Program-made: the position numbers and the translations under genes
Shown: positions 1 to 10,800 of the stretch, in pieces
Numbering within the stretch: position 1 is the stretch's first letter
Layout of the letters: every line of letters begins with the position of its first letter
DNA from: an uncultured Hyphomicrobiales bacterium
Lineage (GTDB): Bacteria > Pseudomonadota > Alphaproteobacteria > Rhizobiales > Beijerinckiaceae
Assembly (NCBI GenBank): GCA_903824185.1
Contig: CAIJVU010000076.1
Coordinates: forward strand, 1-39,416
Direction of reading: 5' to 3'
DNA length: 39,416 bases
The notes under the pieces: generated by a model
Told to the model about the DNA's origin: nothing
The model's input: the letters and a program-made list of their open reading frames with translations, nothing else
The model's database searches: none

Positions 1-2
1 AT

Positions 3-122
3 GGTGTGCCGAAGGCGCATTTTGGGCTATTTTTGAAGGAGTGTGAGTGGCGTTTCAATAACAGTGACCCAACGCTCCAATTAACAACGTTAAAACAATG
101 GGTTAAACGCTATCTAAGGTGA
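3..122 (+). CDS. IS1595-family transposase, C-terminal fragment
   Basis: The reading frame is open from the window edge and ends at TGA 120-122, giving 39 residues from GVPKAHFGLF to VKRYLR. The first two bases of the window (AT) would complete a His codon, giving the family's HGVPKAHFGLF. In IS1595 transposases the DDE catalytic domain ends with this aromatic-rich ECEWRFNN segment. The catalytic acidic residues lie upstream, outside the window. The stop codon is immediately followed by the terminal inverted repeat, as is normal for these compact elements. Whether the full copy is intact cannot be judged here. Confidence 0.85.
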   Translation, partial: GVPKAHFGLFLKECEWRFNNSDPTLQLTTLKQWVKRYLR

Positions 123-139
123 TTATCTGGGACAGCCCC
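123..139 (+). repeat. IS1595-family right terminal inverted repeat (IRR)
   Basis: TTATCTGGGACAGCCCC is the exact reverse complement of the 17 bases at 39281-39297. The match stops at the next base, so 17 bp is the full perfect repeat visible. Confidence 0.9.
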
Positions 140-149
140 ATAATTAATA

Positions 150-986
150 ATGACCAGCATCTCCATCATCATCCCCGCTTTTCACGCACATGAAACATTG
201 TTGCGCGCTGTGCTCAGTCTCACCGCGCAAAGCCATGCTGCGTGGCAGGCGATTGTGGTGTCCGATGACGGGGTGGATTATAAGGAAGTCTTAGTAGGAC
301 AGGGCTTTTCCGACCCGCGCGTTCTCCATACCAGCACCGGCCGGATCGGTTCGGGCTGCCATCATGCCCGCAATTGCGGCCTGCCTTTGATGGCGGGTGA
401 AGCGCTGACATGGCTTGATGCCGATGATGCCTTTGCCCCTGACCGCCTCGCCCGTCTGTTGCCGCTGGCGGAACGCTATGGGGCGGCGGCTGACCGGCTT
501 TTGTGTCTGGATGCGGACACGGGCGCGCCCCTCTTCGCCCCTCCCCCTCCCCGTGAGGAGGTCATCACACTCGATCTGGCGGCGTTTCTGACGCTTGATC
601 AGCCTTTGGTGCCCTTGATGATGCGCCGCTATGTGCAGCCGCGCATCGCGGGCGTCGAATTGGCGGAAGATGTCATTGCCAATATCCGCCTGCTTGATCA
701 GCTGCCCGCCCTCGCTTGGCTGCAAAGCGAACTCTATCACTATTATATCCGCAAAGGATCACTGGCCCATTCCGCAGAATCAGGCGCCCGTTTTGATCGC
801 GCTTATGCGGGGTTTCTCAACCGTCTGGAGCACGGCGACGGCTTCGGCCTGTCACCACAAGCACGCCCGATTGCGATGGCGGGCCTTAGCCGCAAACGCG
901 CTTTGAACACAGCGTTTGAAGCCGCGCGCCAGACCGCCCCCGATCTGACCTTTCAGGCTTTTATGGCACAGCACGCGCCAGCGTAA
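150..986 (+). CDS. Family 2 glycosyltransferase (GT-A fold)
   Basis: This 278-residue protein is likely a cytosolic glycosyltransferase that moves a sugar from a nucleotide-sugar donor; acceptor and product cannot be inferred. The N-terminus reads SISIIIPAF, the first beta strand of the GT-A Rossmann-like core. It is followed by VVSDDG (uridine-binding acidic loop) and LDADDAF near residue 90, the DxD metal/nucleotide motif. There is no membrane segment. The start is ATG 150; an in-frame stop at 141-143 excludes anything longer. The IS ends at 139, only 10 bp upstream, so no Shine-Dalgarno sequence remains and the native promoter is probably displaced. The gene faces pccB convergently with a palindromic repeat between them. 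The family call is secure. Confidence 0.85.
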   Translation: MTSISIIIPAFHAHETLLRAVLSLTAQSHAAWQAIVVSDDGVDYKEVLVGQGFSDPRVLHTSTGRIGSGCHHARNCGLPLMAGEALTWLDADDAFAPDRLARLLPLAERYGAAADRLLCLDADTGAPLFAPPPPREEVITLDLAAFLTLDQPLVPLMMRRYVQPRIAGVELAEDVIANIRLLDQLPALAWLQSELYHYYIRKGSLAHSAESGARFDRAYAGFLNRLEHGDGFGLSPQARPIAMAGLSRKRALNTAFEAARQTAPDLTFQAFMAQHAPA

Positions 987-1018
987 CCATCAAACAATTT
1001 AAACAACCAAAACCACAG

Positions 1019-1131
1019 GCGTCATTGCGAACGCCCGCAGGGCGTGCGGCAATCCAGTCTTTATAAACGCCGCAAATGGCGTTGTTTTAGACTTGATCGC
1101 TTCTGAGCCTTTGGCTCATCGCGATGACGAG
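1019..1131. repeat. Dispersed palindromic (REP-like) repeat between convergent genes
   Basis: The left arm begins GCGTCATTGCGAACG and continues to GGCAATCCAGTC. The right arm runs from AGACTTGATCGCTTC to CATCGCGATGACGAG, an imperfect reverse complement of the left. The GTCATTGCGA...GCAATCCAG theme is common in interspersed repeats of Alphaproteobacteria and other bacteria. Each arm also holds its own small palindrome, for example GCCCGCAGGGC and GAGCCTTTGGCTC. It lies between the convergent glycosyltransferase and pccB, a typical REP location, and may also help end transcription. Confidence 0.65.
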
Positions 1132-1163
1132 AATAAGCAGAATTCAGCCCCCAACAAAAATCC

Positions 1164-2696
1164 TCAAAGCGGGATATTGTCGTGCTTTTTCCACGGCCGC
1201 TCGGATTGCTTGGTCGCCAGCATCGACAAAGCCCGCGCAATGCGGCGGCGTGTTGAATGCGGCATGATGACCTCGTCGATATAGCCGCGTTCGGCGGCGA
1301 CAAAAGGCGAGAGAAACCGCTCTTCGTATTCGCTGGTGCGGGCGGCGATTTGGTCTGGATCATTCATGTCGGAGCGGAAAATGATTTCCACCGCGCCCTT
1401 CGCGCCCATCACCGCGATTTGCGCCGTCGGCCATGCATAATTGATATCAGCGCCGATATGTTTGGAGGCCATCACATCATAGGCCCCGCCAAAGGCCTTG
1501 CGGGTGATGATGGTGATCATCGGCACGGTCGCCTGCCCATAGGCAAACAACAGTTTCGCGCCATGTTTAATGAGGCCGCCATATTCCTGCGCGGTGCCCG
1601 GCAAAAAGCCCGGTACATCGACAAAGGTCAGGATCGGAATTTCGAAACTATCGCAAAAGCGCACAAAGCGCGCGGCCTTGCGTGAGGCATCCGAATCCAG
1701 AACGCCCGCCAGCACCATGGGCTGATTGGCGACAATGCCCACCGTGCGGCCTTCGATGCGCGCAAAACCGGTGATGATATTGCGGGCATAGGCCTCCTGA
1801 ATTTCAAAGAAATCACCCTCGTCCACCGTCTTGTGGATCAGCTCTTTCATATCATAGGGCTTGTTGGGATTGTCGGGCACCAGCGTATCAAGCGAAGTAT
1901 CCACCCGATCCGCCACATCGAAACTATCCCAAACAGGCACGCCGTCTGTGTTGTTGGAGGGCAGGAAATCAATCAGGCGGCGCAATTGCAGCAGAGCCTC
2001 GACATCATTCTCCCATGCACCATCGGCCACAGACGAGCGGGTTGTGTGCACTTTGGCACCGCCCAGCTCTTCGGAGGTCACGGTTTCATTCGTGACGGTT
2101 TTCACCACATCGGGGCCGGTCACGAACATATAGCTCGTATCCTTCACCATGAAGATGAAATCGGTCATGGCGGGGGAATAGACATCGCCGCCCGCGCACG
2201 GGCCCATGATCATCGAAATCTGCGGGATCACGCCCGATGCAATGACATTGCGGCGGAATACTTCGCCGTAACCACCAAGGGCTGCGACGCCCTCCTGAAT
2301 ACGCGCTCCGCCTGCATCAAACAGGCCGATGATCGGCGCCCGCATTTTCAGGGCCATATCTTGGATCTTGTTGATCTTGGCGGCATGGGTTTCAGACAGT
2401 GATCCGCCGAAAACCGTAAAATCCTTGGCAAAGACAAAAACCGTGCGGCCATTGACCGTGCCCCAGCCGGTCACCACCCCGTCACCCGGCACTTTATTGT
2501 CGGCCATGCCGAAATCATCGCAGCGATGCTGCACAAAGGTGTCGAATTCCTCGAATGAGTCACGGTCGAGCAACAGGGCAATCCGCTCGCGCGCTGTCAG
2601 CTTGCCTCGGGCATGTTGGGCATCGATCCGCTTCTGTCCACCGCCCAGCCATGCATTGTGCCGCCGCTGGTCAAGCCGTTCGAGAATATCCTTCAT
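1164..2696 (-). CDS. pccB: Propionyl-CoA carboxylase beta (carboxyltransferase) subunit
   Basis: A 510-residue biotin-dependent carboxyltransferase, the family's usual length. It transfers carboxyl from biotin (on the alpha subunit) to propionyl-CoA, giving methylmalonyl-CoA for odd-chain fatty acid, branched amino acid or polyhydroxyalkanoate metabolism. The N-terminus is [12 protein letters not shown], followed by [16 protein letters not shown]. The crotonase-fold core shows [11 protein letters not shown] and [14 protein letters not shown], and the C-terminal half has [17 protein letters not shown] and [12 protein letters not shown] 2696 is preferred because GAAGGG lies 8 nt upstream; a TTG at 2723 would add nine residues without a good site. 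No pccA is visible, so the biotin subunit must be elsewhere. The gene lies downstream of the crcB-to-ATP12 run with a 142-bp gap. Confidence 0.95.
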   Translation of the reverse strand: MKDILERLDQRRHNAWLGGGQKRIDAQHARGKLTARERIALLLDRDSFEEFDTFVQHRCDDFGMADNKVPGDGVVTGWGTVNGRTVFVFAKDFTVFGGSLSETHAAKINKIQDMALKMRAPIIGLFDAGGARIQEGVAALGGYGEVFRRNVIASGVIPQISMIMGPCAGGDVYSPAMTDFIFMVKDTSYMFVTGPDVVKTVTNETVTSEELGGAKVHTTRSSVADGAWENDVEALLQLRRLIDFLPSNNTDGVPVWDSFDVADRVDTSLDTLVPDNPNKPYDMKELIHKTVDEGDFFEIQEAYARNIITGFARIEGRTVGIVANQPMVLAGVLDSDASRKAARFVRFCDSFEIPILTFVDVPGFLPGTAQEYGGLIKHGAKLLFAYGQATVPMITIITRKAFGGAYDVMASKHIGADINYAWPTAQIAVMGAKGAVEIIFRSDMNDPDQIAARTSEYEERFLSPFVAAERGYIDEVIMPHSTRRRIARALSMLATKQSERPWKKHDNIPL

Positions 2697-2838
2697 CGTC
2701 TCTGCCCTTCTCTCACCAAACAAGCAGGCCTGAAACGGACAAGCGCCCGTCCCAACCCCTTCTTTTCATTCAGCATCATTTCCCCTTACCAAGCAAATCC
2801 GGTCGGGGTCACCCAGACGAAAGACGTGGGTCGCCCGT

Positions 2839-3630
2839 TCAAAACGTGCATTTCAACAGGCTGGCTGCGGCCTGCGCCTCCCGAAAGCGTTGCGCGCGCC
2901 GCAACAAGGCTTCCTCGTCCTGCCCCCAGATTTCCATCTGGAAATCTTCATCGAGATGCGCCAGCGCCCAGATTTCCGCCAAGCTGCAACGGCTTTCCGC
3001 CAAGGCCAAGGCCAGAACCAGCGATCCCGTCAGGGTTGTCAGTCCGTGCAAGGCCGCAAGCGGCAAGGGATTGCTCACCTGAGCGACCGCTTTCCGCAGC
3101 AAATCCACGGCCTCGGGCGGTTGGGTCACAAACATCACGCCCGAACCCGTCACAAAGCGCGCGCCATAGCGCTGCTGCACCCAATCCAACAGGGGATCCC
3201 AGCTGGCGCTTTGCCGCTCCACGAGTTTTTCGGGATGTTCCGCGCGATAAAACAACAGATCAGAGGCGGCATAACGGCCCGCATCGGCTTGAACCGCGTC
3301 GATTTGCTCTGAGACCCCGTCGAGTGCCGAATTGATCAGGCGCGTCAGCGGCATTTGGGCCGGATCAATCACCTCGGCAATGTCAGCCCATTCCTGCCGC
3401 AGCATTGTGGCCAAAGCCTCATCCTCAAAGCCCAAGACCTTGCGGGCGGGCGTGCGGGCCGGACGGCCATCCAGCAAAATCGTAAAACGACCGGCCTCAT
3501 GCGGACCCAAAGTCACCTCTTTCCAGAAGCGTTTGGGCAGGCTGGTTTTTAAATCCTTGCGCGCCATGGCCACGGGATCAATCGGCTCGCCGTGATGGGG
3601 CAATAAATCATCATCCAATGATCGCGTCAT
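2839..3630 (-). CDS. ATP12-family F1-ATPase assembly chaperone
   Basis: A 263-residue protein with the ATP12 pattern. The N-terminal part contains KRFWKEVTLG followed by FTILLDGRPARTPAR, the family signature. Next come a WADIAEVIDPAQMPLTRLINSA block and LLFYRAEHPEKLVERQ. The C-terminal helical part includes LHGLTTLTGSLVLALA and a DEDFQMEIWGQDEEA stretch. In mitochondria ATP12 binds free F1 alpha subunits during F1-ATPase assembly; the alphaproteobacterial homologues are presumed to do the same, which is inference from family. Its ATG at 3630 overlaps the stop of the upstream HAD phosphatase in an ATGA, which suggests translational coupling. Confidence 0.9.
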   Translation of the reverse strand: MTRSLDDDLLPHHGEPIDPVAMARKDLKTSLPKRFWKEVTLGPHEAGRFTILLDGRPARTPARKVLGFEDEALATMLRQEWADIAEVIDPAQMPLTRLINSALDGVSEQIDAVQADAGRYAASDLLFYRAEHPEKLVERQSASWDPLLDWVQQRYGARFVTGSGVMFVTQPPEAVDLLRKAVAQVSNPLPLAALHGLTTLTGSLVLALALAESRCSLAEIWALAHLDEDFQMEIWGQDEEALLRRAQRFREAQAAASLLKCTF

Positions 3631-4307
3631 GACATCGTCTCCGGCACCCTGCCTTGGCGCAAAAGCCTTTCAGCCAGCGGTACCAGTTCCCGCATCGCGC
3701 TCAAAATGTGGCGAGCACCCGCAGCCTGCAAATCGGCAACGGGGTGATAGCCCCAATCCACACCAAAGCCTGCTACGCCCGCAGCCTCCGCCATGCGCAT
3801 ATCCCACGCCGTATCACCGATAAAGACCGTCGCCTCGAAAGACTTGCCTGTTTCCGCCATCGCCGCCTGCAACATCGACGGATGGGGTTTGGATGGATGG
3901 GTATCCGCCGTCTGGATTGTCGAAAACAGACCTTCCCAGCCATGTTCTGCCATCACGCGCATAATGCCGCGCACGGATTTGCCGGTGGCCACGCCCAAAG
4001 TCACCCCCTCCATAGCGGCCAGCGCGCGCAGTGTTTCGGTGACATCGGGGAATAAGGGCTCGTGATGGGCCGGATCACTCAAAACCTCGTTAAAGACTTT
4101 GCGATAGGTCGCATCGAGCGCGTCAACCGGCCCGTCTTGGCCCACCAAAGCCTCAAAGGTCGGCCGCAAAGAAAGCCCCACCAAAGACAACACTTTTTCA
4201 CGCGAGGGAGCAGGCAAGCCATGCGCCGCAAATGTCGCGCATTGGGCGGCATAGATCAGGTTTTGGCTATCCACTAACGTGCCATCGACGTCAAAAATCA
4301 ACAACAT
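3627..4307 (-). CDS. HAD-superfamily phosphatase (phosphoglycolate phosphatase-like)
   Basis: A 226-residue haloacid dehalogenase-type hydrolase. Motif I is FDVDGTLVDS at residues 5-14, with the nucleophilic and acid/base aspartates. Motif II is VATGKS, motif III is the lysine of HPSKPHPSML, and motif IV is GDTAWDMRMA, which supplies the Mg-binding aspartates. The helical cap between motifs I and II resembles phosphoglycolate phosphatase/beta-phosphoglucomutase types; the substrate is unknown. ATG 4307 is chosen because GGGA lies 8 nt upstream and the protein then begins MLLIFDVDGT. Longer starts would run into the upstream pseudouridine synthase gene. It sits 31 bp after that gene and overlaps the ATP12 gene by 4 bp. 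Confidence 0.88.
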   Translation of the reverse strand: MLLIFDVDGTLVDSQNLIYAAQCATFAAHGLPAPSREKVLSLVGLSLRPTFEALVGQDGPVDALDATYRKVFNEVLSDPAHHEPLFPDVTETLRALAAMEGVTLGVATGKSVRGIMRVMAEHGWEGLFSTIQTADTHPSKPHPSMLQAAMAETGKSFEATVFIGDTAWDMRMAEAAGVAGFGVDWGYHPVADLQAAGARHILSAMRELVPLAERLLRQGRVPETMS

Positions 4308-4338
4308 GCAGGCATTCCCAATCCGGCGATCTGTGCGC

Positions 4339-5583
4339 TCATTCAGGCGCCTCTTCAATCGGATCATAGCGGCTGGTATCAAAGCCCAATAAATTCCAGC
4401 TTTGCTTCATATGCGGCGGCAACGGGGCTGTGACATCAACAGGCTTTCCCGTGCGGGGATGGGGGATCACGATACGTCGCGCCAAGAGATGCAGTTTCTT
4501 CTGGATGCCGCCCGGCAATTCCCAATTCTCGACATTGAAATATTTGGGATCCCCGACAATCGGATGCCCGATATGGGCCGCATGCGCACGCAATTGATGG
4601 GTGCGGCCCGTGACAGGTTTCATCGAAAGCCAAGAGACTTTCTGGCCCGCTGTTTCAACCACCGCATAATAAGTCACGGCATGGCTTGCGCCCTCGTCGC
4701 CATGACGCGCCACCATCATCTTGGCATCGCCCTCGTCATCCTCACCCTTCGCCAAAAAGGTCGAGACCCGTCCTTGTTTCACACGCGGCACGCCAGCCAC
4801 CAGCGCCCAATAAATTTTACGGGTATCGCGGGCACGAAAACTCTTGGCAAGAGCGGAGGCAGAAAAACGGTTTTTCGCAATCACCAGACAGCCTGATGTA
4901 TCGCGATCCAGCCGATGGACAAGACGCGGCTTTTGACCCCGTTTATCGGTCAAAACCTCCAGCAAGCCATCGACATGGCGCACCATGCCTGATCCCCCTT
5001 GGACGGCAAGACCCATGGGCTTGTTGAGCACCAACATATCATCGTCTTCATAGATCGTAATGGAGGCCAGAAAATCGCGGGTTTCCCGATCTTTTTCCGA
5101 AAGGCCATCGCGCTTGATCGGCCTCGCATCAATGGATAAGGGGGGCACGCGCACGGTCTGGCCTGCTTCAAGCCGGTCCTTGGTTTCAACACGCTTGCTA
5201 TTGACGCGCAATTCCCCTTTGCGGGCGATCCTCTGGATATGGCTGAAGGACAGGCTCGGAAAGCGCGCCTCTAAGAAGCGGTCGACACGCATACCGGCCT
5301 CGTCGGGCAAGACCGTGAGATTTTGCACACCCAGCAAAACCGGATCGACGGGTTTTGTCTCTTCGACAACAGGCTTTGCCGCAGGCTTGGGGCGCTCGAC
5401 CTGAAATTTATAGACAAGCGGTTTATCCGCCCCCTTACGCAAGGCTGATTTCGAAGCAAGACGCTTCGCCGGTGCGGTCTTGGCATCGACAGGACGACCA
5501 CCCGCTTTGGCTTTGGCGTCAGCCGATTGCGAACGACCGCGCCGCCCTGCCCCTGTCGGACGGGAGGATGAAGGTTTTCTCAT
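4339..5583 (-). CDS. RluC/RluD-family 23S rRNA pseudouridine synthase
   Basis: A 414-residue enzyme that isomerises specific uridines in RNA to pseudouridine. After a basic, Ala/Lys/Pro-rich tail of about 80 residues comes an S4 RNA-binding domain (MRVDRFLEARFPSLSFSHIQR... GELRVNSKRV). The catalytic domain has LVLNKPMGLAVQGG and HRLDRDTSG, whose second Asp is the catalytic residue. It ends with GRTHQLRAHAAHIGHPIVGDP. RluC modifies U955, U2504 and U2580 in E. coli; the exact sites here are unknown. ATG 5583 is preferred because GAAGGG lies 9 nt upstream; the ATG at 5592 directly abuts that Shine-Dalgarno. The long basic N-terminal extension is absent from the E. coli enzyme. It follows crcB closely and is probably cotranscribed with it. 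Confidence 0.92.
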   Translation of the reverse strand: MRKPSSSRPTGAGRRGRSQSADAKAKAGGRPVDAKTAPAKRLASKSALRKGADKPLVYKFQVERPKPAAKPVVEETKPVDPVLLGVQNLTVLPDEAGMRVDRFLEARFPSLSFSHIQRIARKGELRVNSKRVETKDRLEAGQTVRVPPLSIDARPIKRDGLSEKDRETRDFLASITIYEDDDMLVLNKPMGLAVQGGSGMVRHVDGLLEVLTDKRGQKPRLVHRLDRDTSGCLVIAKNRFSASALAKSFRARDTRKIYWALVAGVPRVKQGRVSTFLAKGEDDEGDAKMMVARHGDEGASHAVTYYAVVETAGQKVSWLSMKPVTGRTHQLRAHAAHIGHPIVGDPKYFNVENWELPGGIQKKLHLLARRIVIPHPRTGKPVDVTAPLPPHMKQSWNLLGFDTSRYDPIEEAPE

Positions 5584-5596
5584 TAAGCGCATCCCT

Positions 5597-5980
5597 TCAT
5601 GTGATCACGCGGACCAATGCCAAACCGGCAAACAAACCCAAGACCGACAACACAACAGAGCCCAACACATAGACCATGGCCTGCAGCGGCTCGCCCCGTT
5701 CCCATAACAAAACCACATCCAGCGAAAAGGCCGAAAATGTCGTATAGCCACCGAGCACGCCGGTTGTCAGAAACAAGCGGATGGGTTGGGACCAGCTGGC
5801 ATCGGCTTTGAAGGCAAAAAACGCCGCCGCCAAACCCATGATAAAGGATCCGCTGATATTGATCAGCATCACGCCCCATGGAAATTCAGAGCCAAGAAGA
5901 CGCGTCACCCCCTGATTGACCAGATGGCGGATCACCGCCCCAAGCCCGCCACCGGCAAAAACAATCAAAGCCGCCTGCAT
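5597..5980 (-). CDS. crcB: Fluoride ion channel CrcB/FluC
   Basis: A 127-residue, four-helix membrane protein that exports fluoride as a dual-topology dimer in the inner membrane. The family motifs are clear: GGGLGAVIRH near the N-terminus, LINISGSFIMG in the second helix, and TTGVLGGYTTFSAFS in the third, with the Phe/Thr/Ser residues that line the fluoride path and the sodium site. The length is typical. ATG 5980 has GGTGGA about 7 nt upstream. No fluoride riboswitch is recognisable in the 72 bp between this gene and the upstream reductase. The stop lies 13 bp before the pseudouridine synthase start, consistent with an operon. Confidence 0.94.
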   Translation of the reverse strand: MQAALIVFAGGGLGAVIRHLVNQGVTRLLGSEFPWGVMLINISGSFIMGLAAAFFAFKADASWSQPIRLFLTTGVLGGYTTFSAFSLDVVLLWERGEPLQAMVYVLGSVVLSVLGLFAGLALVRVIT

Positions 5981-6052
5981 CTTAATTCCACCCTACCCAA
6001 AAGCCTTGCTCAGACCCAAGACATCCGCCCTAGGCCTAACAGTTTGACGTGA

Positions 6053-7111
<1,059 letters not shown>

Positions 7112-7151
7112 TCATCGGTTCAAAAGTGTCTTTATGATCAATAGGAGGTGG

Positions 7152-7175
7152 TTTTGGTCAAAAACAGGACCAAAA
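7152..7175 (-). promoter_or_regulatory. Hairpin between ferredoxin and reductase genes
   Basis: A perfect 8-bp inverted repeat, TTTTGGTC at 7152-7159 and GACCAAAA at 7168-7175, with an 8-nt loop. It lies midway between the ferredoxin stop and the reductase start. No U-tract follows on the minus strand, so it is not a classical terminator. It could be an mRNA-stabilising or processing hairpin, or a protein-binding site. Confidence 0.4.
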
Positions 7176-7199
7176 GCCGATGATTTGCTGACAAGCTAG

Positions 7200-7878
<679 letters not shown>

Positions 7879-10800
7879 ATGGCAACCGCCAACAAACCAT
7901 CGGATGCAGCTGAAGCCGCTCTCTCCGCGATCGAAGAGGCGCTGGCAGAATCCATTGGCCAAGGCCTGGCAACGCCCAATGGCCAAGCCCAGCCCAACTC
8001 GTCCCAGTTTCCGGACGCGAGTGACGGACTGGATGCCTTGGCACGGGCCAATGCCGCCAAGCCAGCACGCCGCGCGCGTGGCGACAGTGACATGGATCGC
8101 CCGTTCAACGCCTCAGCCAATGAAGGCGATGTGATCCCTGCCGGTCGTCCAGCCAATGATGACAGCCGCGAAATTGGTGAAATTCTTCAGACACTTCAAT
8201 CAACGACCTCCATGCGCGCCTATTATTGGGCGTCTGTTTCGAGCTTGGGATGGCTGGGTGCTTCCGGCTATTGGGCCGGTGAAAAATTGGGCTGGAGCCT
8301 GACCAATTGGCTCTCAACCATGAGCCAGCCGGAAGGCGTAATGGCGGCGATTGGCCTTGCTTTGCCGGTTGCGGCCATGTTCGGTGTCGCCGATTTGACG
8401 CGCCGCGCCCAGGAAATGAAGACTGTTGCGCAATCCATGGCCAAAATGACCATGCGCATGGTCGAACCCGAGGCGATGGCCTCCGATGCCGTCTTCAATC
8501 TCTCGCAAGCCATTCGTCGTGAAGTGGCGGCCATGGGTGACGGGATTGAACGCGCCGTTGCGCGTGCAACCGAGCTGGAAACCATCGTTCATGCGGAAAT
8601 CGCAACGATTGAAACAGCTTACAATCAAAATGAAGTGCGTTTGCGCACATTGATCGACGATCTTTCTGCCCAGCGCGAAGCCATTGTCTATCAGGCCGAT
8701 CGTCTGAAACAGTCCATTTCCGGTTCCCATGAAGGTTTGGCGACCGAACTGAATACCGCTGCTGACCGCCTCTCCGCCACTGTGGGTGATGCGGGCGCAC
8801 GCGTTTCAATGCTTTTGGGCCAGCGCGCCGAAGATATCGCCAGCTCCTTGGCCGATCGTGGCGAGCAAATGGTCGAGCAGATCACCCTGCGCAGCCATGA
8901 GCTGATCGAAAGCTTTGTTGCTACCAATGACAGCGTCAATCGTCAGATCGACCGTGCTGCTCAGGAAGTCAGCAAGTCGCTGGATGGCAAAGCGCGCGAA
9001 ATCACCGAGGCCGTCCGGCAGACAGGACAGACACTGGTGGTTGAAATTGCCGAACGCGGCAATGACGTCCGCCGGACCATGGAAAATGCGCAAACCAATT
9101 TGCGCACCAACATGGATGCCAGCGCCGAAAACATCTCGTCGACCATTATCACCACGGGCCGTGCCGTCACCGAAATGATGGCATCGCGCGCCATGTCCTT
9201 GACCGATGCCTTGCGTCAGGCCGGTGAAGATGTGACCCATACGCTGGCCACTCAAGGGGATACGGTTACAGCGAAAATCGATCAGGCCGGCATGGCCGCC
9301 AGCTCCCGCATTGTTGAAAGCGGCGAGCGTTTGGCCTCTGACATTTCATCCAGCAGCAACCGTCTGGAAGAGCTGATTGCCGTTCGCGCCCCACGCGTGT
9401 CGCGCGATTTGACCAGCGCGGCAGAAAATTTTGCCAAGACCCTTGAAGATCAGGTCGGTGAAGCCAAGACCCTTCTTGAAGGCACGGCCATTGACCTGTC
9501 CAATACGGTCAAGGAAGAGACCCGCCGCGCATCCGACACCTTGATTGAAAGCACAACCGCATTGCAGGCCAATCTGAGCGTTGCGGCCAATAATGCCGTG
9601 CGCACGATCAGCAAGGAAGCGGCAGAGGTAAATTCAACCTTTGAACGCAGCATTGAAACCGCCTCGCAAGCTCTGCAATATCAAGGCAATAACTTTACCT
9701 CGGCTCTTGAGGCACAAAGCATCAAGCTGCATTCCACGCTTGAAGAAAAAACGCAGGCCCTCTCCGACAGCCTTGAGCAATTCAACGCGCAGGTTATGGT
9801 GCGCGGTGAAAACATCACCTCAAGCTTCGAAGGTGCGGCCAACAACTTCACCACCCGCATCGAAGCGCGCTTCGGCGACCTCAAATCCTTGCTTGAGGAC
9901 AAAGGCAGCGCTGTTGAAACGATGTTCACCAAATATACATCGGAAACCGGCGCTCTCATCGACAGCCGTATTGCGGACTTTGAAACCCGCACGATCGATA
10001 CAGCCGATGCTGTGAAAGACCGCATGGAAACCATCTTCGTCAAGATTGACGATGGTCTTGCCACACGCACACAGAAGATGAGCGAAAGCGTCATCGCCAA
10101 TGCGCTTGAAGCGGCGCAGTCGATCAATGAAAGTGCTGAAAGCGTCAGAAGCGCCTTGGAAGATCGCGCAACCCGCTTCGAACAAATCGTTGTCGACAAT
10201 GCATCGCAACTTGTTTCGCGCATGGACGAAAGCGCACGCAGCCTCAGCGATCAGCTGACCACGCGTGTGGAAGGCCTCACAGGCTCCTTCGATCACGGCA
10301 TCATGCGTCTTGAACGCGATGTGGTCGGTCGCATGGGCTCACTGGTCGCCACCATTGACGAGCGCAGCCGTGGATTGGTCAACACCATCGATGAACGCAG
10401 CCGTTCGCTGGTTGAAACACTCAATATGCGCTCAGAAATGGTGGGTGCGGCGCTTGGCCATCAGATCGAGGAAATCGCGGCCATCTTCAATGGCCGTGGC
10501 ACCGAACTGGTCCAGCAGATCCGCACCAATGGCGAAGTCATCACCCTCGCCGTTTCGCAAACCGGCGAAAACGCCAATCGCCAATTGGCTGGCGTTGCCG
10601 AAGGCATCTTGCGCAGCATCGAAACGCAAACCGACAATGTCACCTCGTCCTTCCGCGATCATGGCACCAGCATCACGCAGACCCTGCGCGATGAAGGCTT
10701 GGCACTGACAGAAAGCCTGCGCTATCACGGGCTTGCCGTTACACAAGGCCTCAAGGATCAGGGCAACAACATCACACAAAGCATTCGCGTCCAGGGCGAA

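Larger units (their letters stand above)
1..139 (+). mobile_element. IS1595-family insertion sequence, right end (truncated by window edge)
   Basis: This is the 3' end of an insertion sequence. It holds the last codons of a transposase (3-122) followed directly by a terminal repeat ending in CCCC at 139. The same 17-bp repeat, inverted, opens a second copy at 39281. The transposase tail contains the phrase HFGLFLKECEWRFN, which I recognise as the C-terminal signature of IS1595/IS1016-type DDE transposases. The eight bases after the element (140-147, AT-rich) are where an 8-bp target duplication would lie, but its partner is outside the window. Both copies point the same way. Confidence 0.88.

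Noticed and set aside
5981-6052. A fluoride riboswitch upstream of crcB.
   Set aside because: The 72-bp gap lacks the conserved pseudoknot sequence pattern that I would expect.
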